A stretch of 64,000 bases of DNA from Albugo candida (GCA_040437565.1 JBDOQK010000004.1:620001-684000); one strand, 5' to 3'. Counted from the stretch's first letter, positions 33,790 through 45,919 are shown. Numbers and translations: made by a program. The notes: a model not told the origin generated them from the letters alone.

Positions 33790-34620
33790 TCAACAAATAG
33801 AATATTTCAATGAGCATCGACATACTGGACAAGATGGAGATGATATTAGCCAGTGATTGATACATTCGTGATGAAACATGTGCTGACACGGTAATCTAAT
33901 CGAGCTCTTGGTATCTGTCAATGAGTCCAGGCATATTCGACAAGCGATCTGCGGTTCCAATTCATTTCCATTGTCGGAATGAAAAAAGTTCTTGAGTAAT
34001 TTGTGAGCATTTTCCTGTCGTTGTGCGGTTATGTCCAAAAATGAGTACACTAAGGCTTGACTAAGAATTGTGTTGTCGCATTGGCAATCGCGATTGAGGG
34101 CGACAAGCAAATCGTTCAAAAACTCCTCCATGATATTGGTATGTGTGAACGAATATGTCAACTTCGTTTGCCACGAATGTCGTCGCGAGTGCTTATACAT
34201 GGGAGATTTGACTGTACGCCGTAAAGGCCCACAACATTCAAAACTACGGCAATCGCCCATAATCATTTCCATATCTTTGCGAAACTGTTGATAATCGCAG
34301 AATGATTTGCGGAGAATCCACTTGTGCCCAAACATATGATCCATCAGGTACATCACAAACTGTGTGTCTACGTGTGTCTGCGGCCTCATTGGCAAGCTGA
34401 ATCGCCGTTCTGTAGACAAGTTAACGGGAGGAGAAACGCTCTTACGACGACTGTGAGTGACCGCTCCTGCATGACACTTTACTGCGGTCAACGTGGCTGG
34501 AGTGACCATAATGGACACAACATTCGTGCCAAGTTTCTCTCGGCAGATGGCTCGAGCTAGAGACATGCAAGTGCTTTCATTCGGTTCATCTAAAAAACTC
34601 CTCAAGGAAACGAAAACCAT
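33790..34620 (-). CDS. RING-H2 zinc finger protein (probable E3 ubiquitin ligase)
   Basis: The frame runs from an ATG at 34620 and gives 276 residues. The last 50 residues form a C3H2C3 RING: CRICLDSL, then LPCQHMFHHECINHWL and SPSCPVCRCSL, so all eight zinc ligands can be placed. The N-terminal 225 residues have no recognised domain; they are Cys- and Arg-rich in the middle (MIMGDCRSFECCGPLRR) and helical before the RING. No membrane segment is visible. RING-H2 proteins of this form usually bring E2 enzymes to a substrate; the substrate is unknown. The gene is divergent from the MFS transporter, with 162 bp between the two ATGs, so they probably share a promoter region. Confidence 0.75.
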   Translation of the reverse strand: MVFVSLRSFLDEPNESTCMSLARAICREKLGTNVVSIMVTPATLTAVKCHAGAVTHSRRKSVSPPVNLSTERRFSLPMRPQTHVDTQFVMYLMDHMFGHKWILRKSFCDYQQFRKDMEMIMGDCRSFECCGPLRRTVKSPMYKHSRRHSWQTKLTYSFTHTNIMEEFLNDLLVALNRDCQCDNTILSQALVYSFLDITAQRQENAHKLLKNFFHSDNGNELEPQIACRICLDSLTDTKSSIRLPCQHMFHHECINHWLISSPSCPVCRCSLKYSIC

Positions 34621-34782
34621 TCTGAAATGAGATTGAAAGGCTTCCCTATTGCATTCTTATCTTATCATAGCGCAACTAAGTATAGATCTTGGACTCGTTG
34701 TATCGCATTTGTAGGTGATATGATGTATCACGGGTAGCTTGCATAAGAGACCAGAAGCTTCGAATTTTGAGTCCATCAAGCA

Positions 34783-36189
34783 ATGCCTCAGGCTTTACTC
34801 AATTTACGGACCACTCCCAACTATGGGAGTACGGGCACGACTAAAGATCATGAAGCAAGTCCAAGACATCGATTGAAGTCCTGGTATATGCAAATGTTCC
34901 TGATCAATCTTGTCGAGTTCTCAGCAGAGTCTTCCCGGGGGATAGTTTTACCAACTCTATTCCTCTACGGAAAATCACTGGGTGGAAGCATTGCGTTCAT
35001 GGGAATCTTGACCTCTGTCTTCTCTGTCGGTAGACTTATTTCTTCGACTGTATTTGGCTGGATGTGCGATCGATGGACATTCAAAGCTGTTTACATCATT
35101 TCGTCGGTGATTTGTCTGTTTGGCAATGTTCTATATCTTCTTGCAGACGAACACGTTGTTAATTCGAAGTATCTTTTGGCTATCAGTCGATTCATTGTCG
35201 GCTTTGGAGCAGGTAATCGAAGTGTATGCCGAGCAAACGTTGCCGCTATCACAACTGTCAGTCAGCGTCTGAAATATTTGACCATTTTGGCAACAGTTGT
35301 ATTCCTTGGGTATGCGCTGACTCCTGGTTTTGGATCGTTAGTAGCAAATATTGATGTTTATCTTCTTGGTGTGCACTTTAATCAATTCACGTCACCAGGA
35401 ATGATCTTGGTCATCTTGAGTGGATTTACGATAGTTTTGGTACTACTTTTCCATGAGGAGGACCTAGGCATTCATGACGGACCCTGTGAGACACCCGACA
35501 ACCGTAATCCCGACAAAAAACTCGAAAATTCAACGCATCTTCCTACCAAGGTCGTAAATATGGGGGCAGCTATATTCATCTTTTTGAATTTCAATGCACG
35601 TGGTATCCTATCCGTTTTCGAAACTATAAATATTCCCTTGTTCCTGGAAGTAACGGGAAGCAGTTCTAAGCGCACAGAATCGGTTGTGGCAGCGTCAAAC
35701 TTTCAGTTCTATCTAGGACTATTGGGTCTAATCACCTATTTACTCATCGAGTATTTCCGGCACAAAATATCAGATGTTTGCTGGGTACAAACCGGATTCT
35801 CTATGCTATTTGTCGGAAACCTCTTGCTAGTGGTAGCACCGTCCAATCTTACGTTCTTGCGCTTGACTTTGTCTGAAGTGTTTGTGTGGAGTATTGGTTG
35901 TCCGATTACCTCTGCTGTTATCGTAGCAGCATTTTCAAAGTTACTTGGTGGTCGCCCGCAAGGAACCTTAATGGGTCTTCTGGGCTCTGCTGGATCGGTG
36001 TCGCGCATTGTACTGCCTCTGTTACCGGGTGTGTTAGCAACTTTGTCGCCTGTTTTTTGTATCAATTTGGTGCTTTGTGGTATCAGCATTGTGTCGCTGG
36101 CATGGTATAGCCGACTGGTATATGCCCACAAAGAAGGCCTGACAAGAGAAGCACAAATGAGCACATCGCAAGGTAGCGGTCAAGCTTAG
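34783..36189 (+). CDS. Major facilitator superfamily transporter, MFSD8/CLN7-like
   Basis: This intronless gene of 468 residues has about twelve hydrophobic segments and a hydrophilic loop in the middle (about residues 228-256, ETPDNRNPDKKLENSTHLP). Between helices 2 and 3, FGWMCDRWTFK is the MFS motif A. Helix 4 begins with SRFIVGFGAGNRSVCRA, which is close to the equivalent region of MFSD8 (CLN7), a lysosomal membrane protein. The substrate cannot be read from the sequence, and a plain MFS assignment is safer than MFSD8. The N-terminal 30 residues are hydrophilic and there is no signal peptide. The divergent RING gene starts 162 bp upstream. Confidence 0.72.
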   Translation: MPQALLNLRTTPNYGSTGTTKDHEASPRHRLKSWYMQMFLINLVEFSAESSRGIVLPTLFLYGKSLGGSIAFMGILTSVFSVGRLISSTVFGWMCDRWTFKAVYIISSVICLFGNVLYLLADEHVVNSKYLLAISRFIVGFGAGNRSVCRANVAAITTVSQRLKYLTILATVVFLGYALTPGFGSLVANIDVYLLGVHFNQFTSPGMILVILSGFTIVLVLLFHEEDLGIHDGPCETPDNRNPDKKLENSTHLPTKVVNMGAAIFIFLNFNARGILSVFETINIPLFLEVTGSSSKRTESVVAASNFQFYLGLLGLITYLLIEYFRHKISDVCWVQTGFSMLFVGNLLLVVAPSNLTFLRLTLSEVFVWSIGCPITSAVIVAAFSKLLGGRPQGTLMGLLGSAGSVSRIVLPLLPGVLATLSPVFCINLVLCGISIVSLAWYSRLVYAHKEGLTREAQMSTSQGSGQA

Positions 36190-36891
36190 ACAACATTTTT
36201 GATGAACATATAATGAACCCAGGTTTCCTGGTTATCAAACATCTAAGCTTTATGACTGTACTTTTGTGTCTTATGTCCATTTTTAGGAAAGCAATCCCTG
36301 ATCACCTTCTTGCGTGATAACTCTGTGTCAACAAGACTCACTAACCAAACCTGTAAGACTCAGCCAGCCCAAGCAACATAGCATGAATGTTTTACTATAG
36401 CTTGTCTTGCGATTCAGGACTGCTACTTTCGCCAAGGTAATATTTCGTAGTAGCATGACCACTGCATCTAGTAGAAAAGCGATATCAGAGCTAGACAAAT
36501 TTTGGGATCGCTCTCCTTGACTATAGGCAAACGTTGTGACAAAGCGGTTGAATCTACGTGCAAGAACACTGGAGCATAGAATTCAGTGCATTTTTTTGCA
36601 CGATACAATTATGCTCTATAGATGGTTCAGATTGCTGCAATCATGCACATGTTTGTACCAATAATTATTTATGTAAAACAATTTGTGAATTGACTGTCGG
36701 ACGAAAGAGTATTTTGAATCACATCGATTGGCTTTCCAAAATGGAAGTCATACGTCTTAATTCCGTTTGCTTCGTCTGCATCGTACCTTGGCTTGCACCC
36801 TGAGCAGTCTGCAGGAGAAGGCGGCCATCGCGTGGTGGCTACGAGTAAAAACGATCTATTCACCTATGAGTAACAGCTTGTAATATAGATT
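36190..36891. other. Intergenic, nothing recognised
   Basis: This 702-bp stretch lies between the MFS and EF-hand genes. The 81-codon plus frame at 36558-36803 has no feature that supports it. No repeat was seen. Confidence 0.5.
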
Positions 36892-39800
36892 ATGCACATT
36901 GAATCAAGTTCTGATTCTCTTTCAGACTCAAACGATGTTTATCCTATTCGACCCAAACAAAAATCTGCAAGCACACGGCCGCACACAGTCAACGGGAAGG
37001 CGGAGGACAAGCAAGCATGCTTACTCAAATTAGACGCACTAAAAGAACTTCTAGGATCTTCTGGAGGTCAGAAGCCCAAAATATCACGGCGACAACTTCG
37101 AGAGAAATTTTGCAAGTATGATAAGCAAGCTACGGGAATCATGACAAAAGACAATTTCAAAAAGTGTCTTGATAAGACTGGGATGCATATGCTGAAAGAG
37201 ACTTCCTTTAATGATATAATTGACTGCTTCGCTGATGTCTCCAGCACTACGGTCGACTACAACTTGTTTTTGGAGTGTATTTGTAATGTTCGAGTGTCCG
37301 AAAACATGAGCTCGATCGCTGAGAACTTACGTTACAGGATACTACGTTCAAATGGGAAAGCAAGTGCTACGTCTAAAGTAAAATGTAATCTTTTTAAAGA
37401 GCTGTTAAAACTGGACAAACTAAAACGAGGATGGATCACAGATGAGCAGTTTGAAGAGTACCTAGAGAAGGATGATCGAAGATCAGGCGTACGCTTCCAT
37501 TTGGAACAAAATGAAATCGACTGGCTACTGGAGCGCTTTTCTTTCCAATTTGGTCGGCATCAGCATGGTATTGACTACCAACTATTCGCTTCTTGGATTC
37601 AACCAAGCCAGCATTTTGATATGGATCGCTTGCGTGATACATTCCAAAAGCTATTACGCGTGGGGATCGCGAAGCGTGGATGGGATATTGAATATATGCT
37701 GGAGGCTCTCGATACAAATCATTGTCGTTACATAAGTGAAAACGATTTAAGAAGACTGATTCAAGATCTCGGTTTGCCCCTCAGTGAAGCACAAATACAA
37801 TACCTCATCGAGATTTACGATAAGAACCACGACGGGAAGATAATCTACAAGAATTTATTGACTGGATTGGGTGATAAAAGAACTCCAGACAGCCCAAGAA
37901 AGAAGTCCCAAGTTGATCCGGGTCAGGGCAGTGCAAATACCTCTGCAAATAATCAAAATACCATACTACGTAATCTTAGCTCGCGCTTTCGAATAGGAGG
38001 TTCCGATCGAAAGGAAGGTCCTTCACATGGAAAAATAAGTATTGTGGGCAAGACTGTGGAAAAAAGTATTGGAGCTACAGAATCGAAGCACAGGGAAAAT
38101 AAATATTACAATAAACCAAAATTCTTTGGAAAAACTACATCAATCAAAAGCAAAAAAAGAAACCAGAGCACATCATCTGAACAAAGTGAACAAGAGGAAT
38201 CCAAGGCGAAGGTAGGCTTAAGCAGCCGCAGAGGTGCACCGCAAAACTCACGGCGACCAAAAAGCGCTACATCATCCGATTCAAGTGAACATCCAGTAGT
38301 TTCAAGGAGGATTGCGAATTCAACGGATTCCTCTTCAGCCGAAACCTCTAGTGATCATAAAATATCAAAATCCGCCCGTATTGACCAACGTCGTATGAAG
38401 GATACGTCTTCGGGTCGTGTAAATATAAAAGAACGAGAGGATAGGAGAGCACTGGGGGAGAAGAGAAACGAACAAAGTAAGCAACGCATCAAAGCAGATA
38501 GGTGGACGCATACGAAGAATGTACCAGAAAAAAGAAAAACGAAATTCGGGAAAAGCATTCCAACAGCTGAAATCAAGGCCAAAGATACAAACTCTGCTGT
38601 GCAGAAAGAGAAGTCTAAACGTAAAATGAAATCGTCTGCGAAATGTGTCCATACATACGACAAATTAACAAAGCCTTTGAAGCAAATCTTGCGTCGTGCT
38701 TTCGAATTTTTCGACATCGATCGGAGTGGTGCAATTGAAGTACAAGAGCTGGAGATTGTTCTGCAAGCTTTAGGGTATGAGGTCAACTCGTTTGATGTAG
38801 CTAGCGAAATGAGACATACTGACTTGGACTATAATGGTCGACTCGATTTTCAGGAGTTTTGTGCTTTCATCAAGCGCATCATGCAACAAAAACAATTCCT
38901 TATGACTAGTTTGAGAGAACACGAGATACGTAAAGCTTTACAAAGCTTGGATCGAGATAATAATGGATATTTGGATCGCAAAGAATTCGTCTACATGACA
39001 GATCAAATTCTGCAAGTTCAGCTCACTCCAACGCAGCAAACGTCGCTGTTTGACTTCATAGATGTTAATGGGGACGGAATGATCCAAGAGGAAGAATTCA
39101 TCAGTTTTCTGAAATTATACCATCAGCTCCAAGTCAATCGACTGACATCAAATCTCAAAATGCCAAAATTTCCTCCTACAATCACGGATGCGATCAAGAA
39201 ATTGATACACGGATCCCCAGTTGATGTGGATGGCAATCTGCTGATGCTTCTTGGAATTCCGTCAAACTTTCGTCGGGCAGTGTCATCCTTCGTGAGTAGT
39301 GGAAAATTGGAGCAGAATTCTATGGAATATGTTCTGTCCTTCCCAGCACCTCAAGTAGTGACGAGCTTGTCTCAACTAACCACAACAAGCACTTGTAATC
39401 ATTCACGACCACCAAGTTACAATCCCATCGAAACTGCAACTGACTTGGCTNNNNNNNNNNNNNNNNNNNNNNNNNNNNNNNNNNNNNNNNNNNNNNNNNN
39501 NNNNNNNNNNNNNNNNNNNNNNNNNNNNNNNNNNNNNNNNNNNNNNNNNNAAATTTCCTCCTACAATCACGGATGCGATCAAGAAATTGATACACGGATC
39601 CCCAGTTGATGTGGATGGCAATCTGCTGATGCTTCTTGGAATTCCGTCAAACTTTCGTCGGGCAGTGTCATCCTTCGTGAGTAGTGGAAAATTGGAGCAG
39701 AATTCTATGGAATATGTTCTGTCCTTCCCAGCACCTCAAGTAGTGACGAGCTTGTCTCAACTAACCACAACAAGCACTTGTAATCATTCACGACCACCAA

Positions 39801-41305
39801 GTTACAATCCCATCGAAACTGCAACTGACTTGGCTGCGAGGGTGTATAATGATTCAAGCAATACAAAAATTGAAAAGACCATTTTAGCCAAAGCAGAAAA
39901 ATATCAATTTCAGGCCATTCTCTCGCTGAAGCGTGCAACGGGCATTCCAAAACCGTTTGATTCCCGTGAGAGCGATGTGGTCAAACGTTGTGTCAATGTC
40001 TGTATATTTCAAGAATATAAGATTACTCACAGAAACGCTCGCGATCGACGTCACCTTCCGAATACAGGAATTAAGAACTGTTTTCGTGCGGGTCGAATTG
40101 TCGGCAATGTTCTCGAAATTCCAGTCTCGTGGAACCCGAATGAAGAGGATGTCTGGGAATTTTCCAAACGAGCTACGAGTAAACACGACTACAAATTCCT
40201 GGCTCGGACCAACTTGGTCAGTGATGAATTATTTCTCCTGATTGAATTTATCGTACATTTGAAAGTCTCTGATGTCAAGGATAACTCACATAGCCTAGAC
40301 AAAGACTTGCGCAATGTTAAAAGCAAGCGGAATGATTCTGGCGAGCGTTCCTCTTCAAGCCGTGGATTAGTCGAGATGGTATGCTGCTGGACCAAAATAC
40401 CACTTTACCTCTTGCTTGAAAGACGCACTAGCACATTTCGGACGCGGGAAAAGCTGCTCGGGGGAACCGTGTTTAGTCCTTGCGAGGTTGAAGAGGACGA
40501 AATAATGCGTCGACGTTATGGATGGCGAGCTTTTAGCAATGTGTTCCGAGCTACACGGCCTCCGACACCTATAGTCGGGATAAAGTGCTTACCAATCAAA
40601 AATTTGCCGGAAGAATATCAAAAATGCGTGTACAAAATGCCCCCTCTTTTACTACTACCATACTCAGCTATCTCTATCACGGCGGAATACATGATGTACA
40701 TGAATAGCTTACTGTCAGAGACATCAGTCGCATCGAGTGGTACGACCACAGGCTGTTGATAGATGCTCAATCTCACTAATTTTCGCTCTCATTCAAGTTG
40801 TAGCGTGTGCGCCAGCACTGAAAATTTTACCCCGCATTATCGAAAATAACTTGGCATTATCATCATTCTCTCGAGCTTTTGAGTCTGAAGTAACAGGATA
40901 CGAAGAAGTACAGGTCAGATTAACTTTATTGTCTGTTCTACAATGAGCTTATGTCGATGTGTAGGATCGCCAAAGAAAACTGGAAGATATTTGCTTACGT
41001 TTTTGGCCTTTATTTATGAAGTGTCACGGTGACCTTCCTAAATCCGTATTGAGTGCTCATAGAAGACGATCTTTAGCTAACGTTGAGGAATCACAAATCG
41101 CTTGGAGCTCTGAATCTGGCTTTGATATTAATCAAGTGAAAATGCACCCCCAACTGCTTGAAATGGCAGTACAAGGGTAAGCTTTCTTGAAACAAGTCCA
41201 AATGTCTCACGTACTTTTCCACACAGTACTCTGCAAATGCAAGACACTGATATTACGACAGTTCCATTCCACATCAAAGAAACGGCATTTAAGAGGATGG
41301 TGTAA
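36892..41305 (+). CDS. Large multi-EF-hand protein with C2-like C-terminal region
   Basis: The gene starts at an ATG and is interrupted by gap 5 (39451-39550) with a 285-bp repeat. Joining 36892-39450 to 39836-40739 and adding exons 40798-40913, 40965-41176 and 41227-41305 gives 1289 residues in phase; introns are 58, 51 and 50 nt. EF-hands appear in two groups: an N-terminal set with loops such as DTNHCRYISEND and DKNHDGKIIYKN, and a C-terminal set of four (DIDRSGAIEVQE, DLDYNGRLDFQE, DRDNNGYLDRKE, DVNGDGMIQEEE), most keeping the Asp and Glu calcium ligands. A long basic Ser/Lys-rich linker separates them. The last 500 residues look beta-rich (IVGNVLEIPVSWNP, LFLLIEFIVHL). A ciliary nephrocystin-like C2 protein is possible in a zoospore-forming organism but is only a guess. 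Confidence 0.7.
39166..39835. repeat. Gap 5 (N 39451-39550) with 285-bp flanking direct repeat
   Basis: Bases 39166-39450 recur exactly at 39551-39835. Both copies are in the same reading frame of the EF-hand gene, and dropping one leaves the frame intact. Confidence 0.9.
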
Positions 41306-41584
41306 AGCTTAAAAGTCAGACAGTGTGCTCGGAAGTTTAGATACCATGTAATAAAGACAAAAGATATTTTTAACTACGCCCTCCCAAGGACCATATCCCA
41401 CTCATGTGCATGAAGCACTCGACTGATGTATAACGGAGTCAGGTCTGGTTTCTATAGTATTTTGTCTGGAAAGGAATCAAAGATCAGCGTGTCACCCGTA
41501 CTGATCGCAAATTGAGTTTCATGCTTACTTCTTGAAATTCGTTCACATTCTCAATCATAACAACTCTGCTTAATTGATGATACA

Positions 41585-44500
41585 ATGGACCCAACTTCCA
41601 AGTTGCAAGATGAGTTATCTTCGTCTATTGCGAATCAGCATGCACTCACGGCTTCCCCCGATATAAAGAAAATGCTTAGAAATCGAGGTCCTCTCTTCAA
41701 TCCTGCAAACAAGAACCGAGAAGGAGCTCAAATGTGGAAAACCGTCAGAAAAAATTTACTAAACATCGGTACTGGTGCTGTACGATCGCGTTTGAGACCT
41801 CGCAAAGCTCCAATTTATCGAATCAATCCGGAATCGAAGGAAAAACGCGCGTGGGACGTTTTCGTCTCTATGTGTGCACTATATGCCACCTGTATAGTTC
41901 CCTACCGAATTTGCTTTCATCGTGAGGCATCCGGTGCCTACAGAAATCTCGAAAGCATTATCGATTGGGCTTTTGCGCTCGATATCGTTGCACATTTTAT
42001 CACTGGTATATACCTGCCGAATGGTGAAATATGCTATGATGTTGCCTATATCGCGAAAATATACGTCCGAGGCTGGTTCTTCTTTGATCTCATTTCTACG
42101 ATTCCATTCGAGTATATCGCCAAGTGGGCTGGGTATTCAGGGAACACGCAAGCTTCCGCGTCAACAAAGCTTTTGAGGGGAATAAAAATCTTGCGCTTGT
42201 TCAAACTAGTGCGAGTTAGGAAACTGGATACAATGTTGCAAGATTTCGAAGAAAGCATGCTTGCAAATCAAAGTGTCATATCTATCATCAAAATCGGCCT
42301 CGCGATGCTCTTCATCTCACATTTAGTCGCCTGTTTATGGTTCTATATCGCACGAAGCGATTATTCTTATAAAAATCCCGCCTCTAACTGGATTGATTCG
42401 CTCGAGCAAACCGAAAGCTCGTCCGACCAAGCTGCTTTGCAGTATCTAGTCTCAGTGTACTGGGCAATCATTACTATGTCAACGATTGGTTTTGGAGATG
42501 TAGTAGCTCAAAATGATCTCGAACGACTAATTAATGTTCTGATAATGGCACTGGGAGTATCTCTGTTCGGCTATGTTATTGGAACCATTTCTACTCTTGT
42601 TGCCAACATAAATGTCACAGCAACTTTACATGAAGAGCACTTGACACTAGTGAAAGAATACATCATTAGTAGAGAGTTATCTCCTCGGATCGGCAGGAGA
42701 GTAAGAAATCATTTTGAATATTACTATCAAAATCGGTCCGTTTTTCGGGAAAAGCACCTACTTCAGCGCTTACCGGCGACATTTCGAGACAAATTGGTAC
42801 CTGATTTTCAACATGCTTGAAAATTACAATGGTGAAATGATCGTGCTTTGTAGATTCACCACATCCACTTGAAGACTATTACTTCCATCAAGTATTTAGA
42901 GCTTTGCAATAAGTCTGTCGTAAATGATTGCGTGACATTGATGCAGCCGTTCAATGTCTTGAAGGATGAGTATGTGTATGCTCAGTTTGAAATTGCAGCA
43001 CATGTTTTTTTTCTTCACAAAGGAAAAGTTGCATTGATCAGGACCAATCCTAATGACAAGAATCAGATCAGACTCGGCTCCATCAATTCTGGGGATCATT
43101 TTGGTGAGCTAGAAGTTTATGATGAGCATGTTGGGAATGGTATCCGAATAGGGTCAGCAATCGCTAAAATGTATTGCGAACTTACATTTCTGTCACGTGA
43201 GGCGATCTCTAGAATCAGTAAGCCTGGTCTTCAGATGTCACGCTGATGCCTGAGTGTTGATACTTTAGGTGCGAAATGGCCTGAATTACTGACACATTTT
43301 CGAGCTGCAGCTCAAGCAACCTCGACAAGTTATCGTCAAAAAGCAGAACAAGCTGTTTGGGACACCGATTGGTCAGCGGCCCAACATCATCTGATCGAAG
43401 AAGTCGATCTTTTCTCAACACAAAAGGCGACATCTGTGGCTCGTAGCAAATCCGACGTTAGGAAGGTTTTCCCCGGCAATGATGGGACGACAGTGACATC
43501 GTCGGACATCGAATCTACGGTTTTGGCATGTTCAGCATCGCACAGCACTCGTGGTTCATTATTTAGTTGCAACGAAATGAAATTAAGGTCCACTGATGCG
43601 CGGAGCAAAACAACGTTACGTTGTATGGAATCCAGATACATGAAGGCATGCAAAAGTGGAATCGCATTGCTGATAACGACAATTCTTCGAGCGATAGGTC
43701 GAGTAATCGATGAAGATGGTAGTCGAATAATAGAAGGAAGCGCTACAGCGTCATCAGAAATAGATGAACAAGGTGATAGAAACTCACACAATATATCGTC
43801 AAAGATTCAGACTACAAGGCACACACGGAATAGCATCGCCAATCTCAAGGGCCTCATTGCCACGATTCGAGACTCAACAACACCGGGAGCTAGACTACAT
43901 ACGTTTACAACCGAGAAGATGTTGTTAAAGGGAAGACTTATTCTTCATCCGCAGGAAGGATTTGTAGTGACATGGCAAATCGTCGCAAGCACGGGGATTT
44001 TATATTCGATGATCATTATCCCCTTTCGACTTGGATTCAATTACGATGCCATCGGCTTTTGGTTTTACTTTGAGTTAGCGATTGATGTGTCCTTCATGTT
44101 TGATATTCTGCTCAACTTCCGGACAGCTTATTTCAACGAAGAGCGAATTATGGTTTATAATTCACGAATCATTGCAATTCGATATTTAAAAGGGTGGTTC
44201 ACGCTCGATTTACTTTCGTCAATTCCATTCGATCAAGTCGTCTTGTAAGTCTAGCGCAATGATGCATTCCTTGTGATAATCGGATCTGCATGATATTAGT
44301 TCGTTCAGCACATCGTCAGCACAGGTAGCATTTTTACCGACAAGACTACTTCGTCTGGCTCGAACTACCCGGTTGCTGAAGCTGGTCAGGCTCATTCGAC
44401 TGAGTAGGGCATCCGGAAAACTTCGCGAATTTTTCGAGGTTAGTGAGCTAAATGATCGTTTTCTTCATCAGGTTTCACGCAGAGATTTGTTTCAGGTGAG

Positions 44501-45879
44501 CCCGTCCTTGGAACGACTAGGTAGGCTTCTCTTGGTGATGACGCTATTTTGCCACTGGAACGCGTGCATGTTTCATGGGGTTATGCTGTTGAGTGAGAGT
44601 TCTGGTCTTCACAATTGGTGTGCGGACTATTTTCTGCCAGGTGCTCCGCGCGAAATCGCAACGCATTGTTCCGAAAAAGTCCCGCTTGTAGATCGATACA
44701 TCGCAGCTTTATATTGGGCATTTGAGACTCTCACCACAGTCGGCTATGGAGACATACGGCCTGATACCGGCTCTATCTATGAATTGTGTTTTGTCATTCT
44801 TTCGATTGTTTTGAATGCCGCTGTCTTTGGGTATATACTATCGTCTGTCGTTTCTTTGATAAAAAATCTCGATCCAGGTGATCGAGAACGAAAGTTGGTC
44901 ATGACGGAGATGAAAAACTACCTTCGCGAGGCTGGTGTCAGCGCACGTTTGTGCGACAGTGTCAAAGCAGTACGAAGCAATTCGGTGCAGTGAGGCATGC
45001 GTGCTGATCTCAGGATTATTTTGTAGCATTATCATCACCTCTTGTCCAAGTCATGCTTGTTTCCAGAGCAAAAGGTAAGCTGTGCATGTCAAATACTTGC
45101 TATCCTGAAGAGCATTTTCGTAGCTCTTTGACAAAATGCCTCCCAGTCTTCGCTACGACATAGCCCGGATAGTGGCCGGCGATTCATTGTTTGAGGTTCC
45201 TTTAATTGCACTGATGGAAGATTCATTTAGAGGATTCGTCTCCTATGCTTTGTTTTTTTTCAAGCCTGTATGTCTGCATCAAAACGAGCGAGTCTGTCGC
45301 GCAGGGGAGGCCGGCAGAGAGATGTTTTTTCTTGTTAACGGAGTATGTAAAGCTGTTGAGGCGACTACCAAGCAAGAATGGAAACTCAGTCAAAATGCGG
45401 TCTTTGAGCAGTATTCATTGATGGCTCCAGCTGATGAGAATTATCGGACGCATTTGACCGTCACTGTCGAGTCCGAATCATGCGCTCTTTTCTCCCTATC
45501 CGCTCGTAACTTTCGGTGTGCTCAACCTATTCGAATCTCTTCGTTTGCTTACAATCTAATGGATAGAACTCTGTATGGTGTCTCCCCTGCCGTCAGTATG
45601 TTTTTTCTGAGTCATTTGAGCGCCGTATTGGCCGAGGATGATCGCTACAATCTCACGCAAGCACAGACGAAGCAAATTCATAAAATTTTGAGCATTGGAA
45701 AAACATTTCAGGATGTTGCGAAAAGACAGGAGCTCCGAGCTAGCTTGAGTTCGGTCGGGAAGGTTGCAATCGCAGCTGCAAAGCAAAGCCGACGGCCTTA
45801 TGAATGGTCTCCAGCCATGCTACCACGCCAACTTCATAAAATTCATGCCAGTCACCTACAAAAGCATTCTATTGGCTGA
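41585..45879 (+). CDS. Tandem voltage-gated K+ channel: two 6TM pores and two cyclic-nucleotide-binding-like domains
   Basis: Six exons (41585-42796, 42854-43217, 43269-44244, 44300-44984, 45027-45074, 45124-45879) join in phase to 1346 residues; introns are 57, 51, 55, 42 and 49 nt. Repeat 1 has S1-S6 with S4 LLRGIKILRLFKLVRVRKL and selectivity filter STIGFGD, then a C-linker (VRNHFEYYYQNRSVF, LLQRLPATFRDKL) and a CNBD keeping HFGELEV. Repeat 2 again has S1-S6, with S4 RLLRLARTTRLLKLVRLIRL, filter TTVGYGD, a matching C-linker (LFDKMPPSLRYDIAR) and a second CNBD in which the FGE motif is lost. Each half resembles an EAG/KAT/HCN-type subunit, four of which normally form a channel; this polypeptide would supply two. 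K+ selectivity follows from both filters; gating and ligand are inferred. Confidence 0.85.
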
Positions 45880-45919
45880 TATTCATCATTTATAAGCATT
45901 GGATTGGGTAATATCAAGA

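Larger units (their letters stand above)
31326..35397. repeat. Gap 4 (N 33312-33411) with 1986-bp flanking direct repeat
   Basis: Bases 31326-33311 recur at 33412-35397, an offset of 2086, with no difference that I could see. The repeat carries the RING gene and the 5' part of the MFS gene. Exactly 100 N separate the copies. Confidence 0.85.

Noticed and set aside
31704-34620. Two RING-H2 genes as recent paralogues
   Set aside because: Both lie in the 1986-bp repeat around a 100-N gap with no visible difference.
38355-38786. 143-codon minus-strand frame within the EF-hand gene
   Set aside because: It is a shadow of the Lys/Ser-rich linker of the sense gene, whose codon pattern leaves the opposite strand free of stops.
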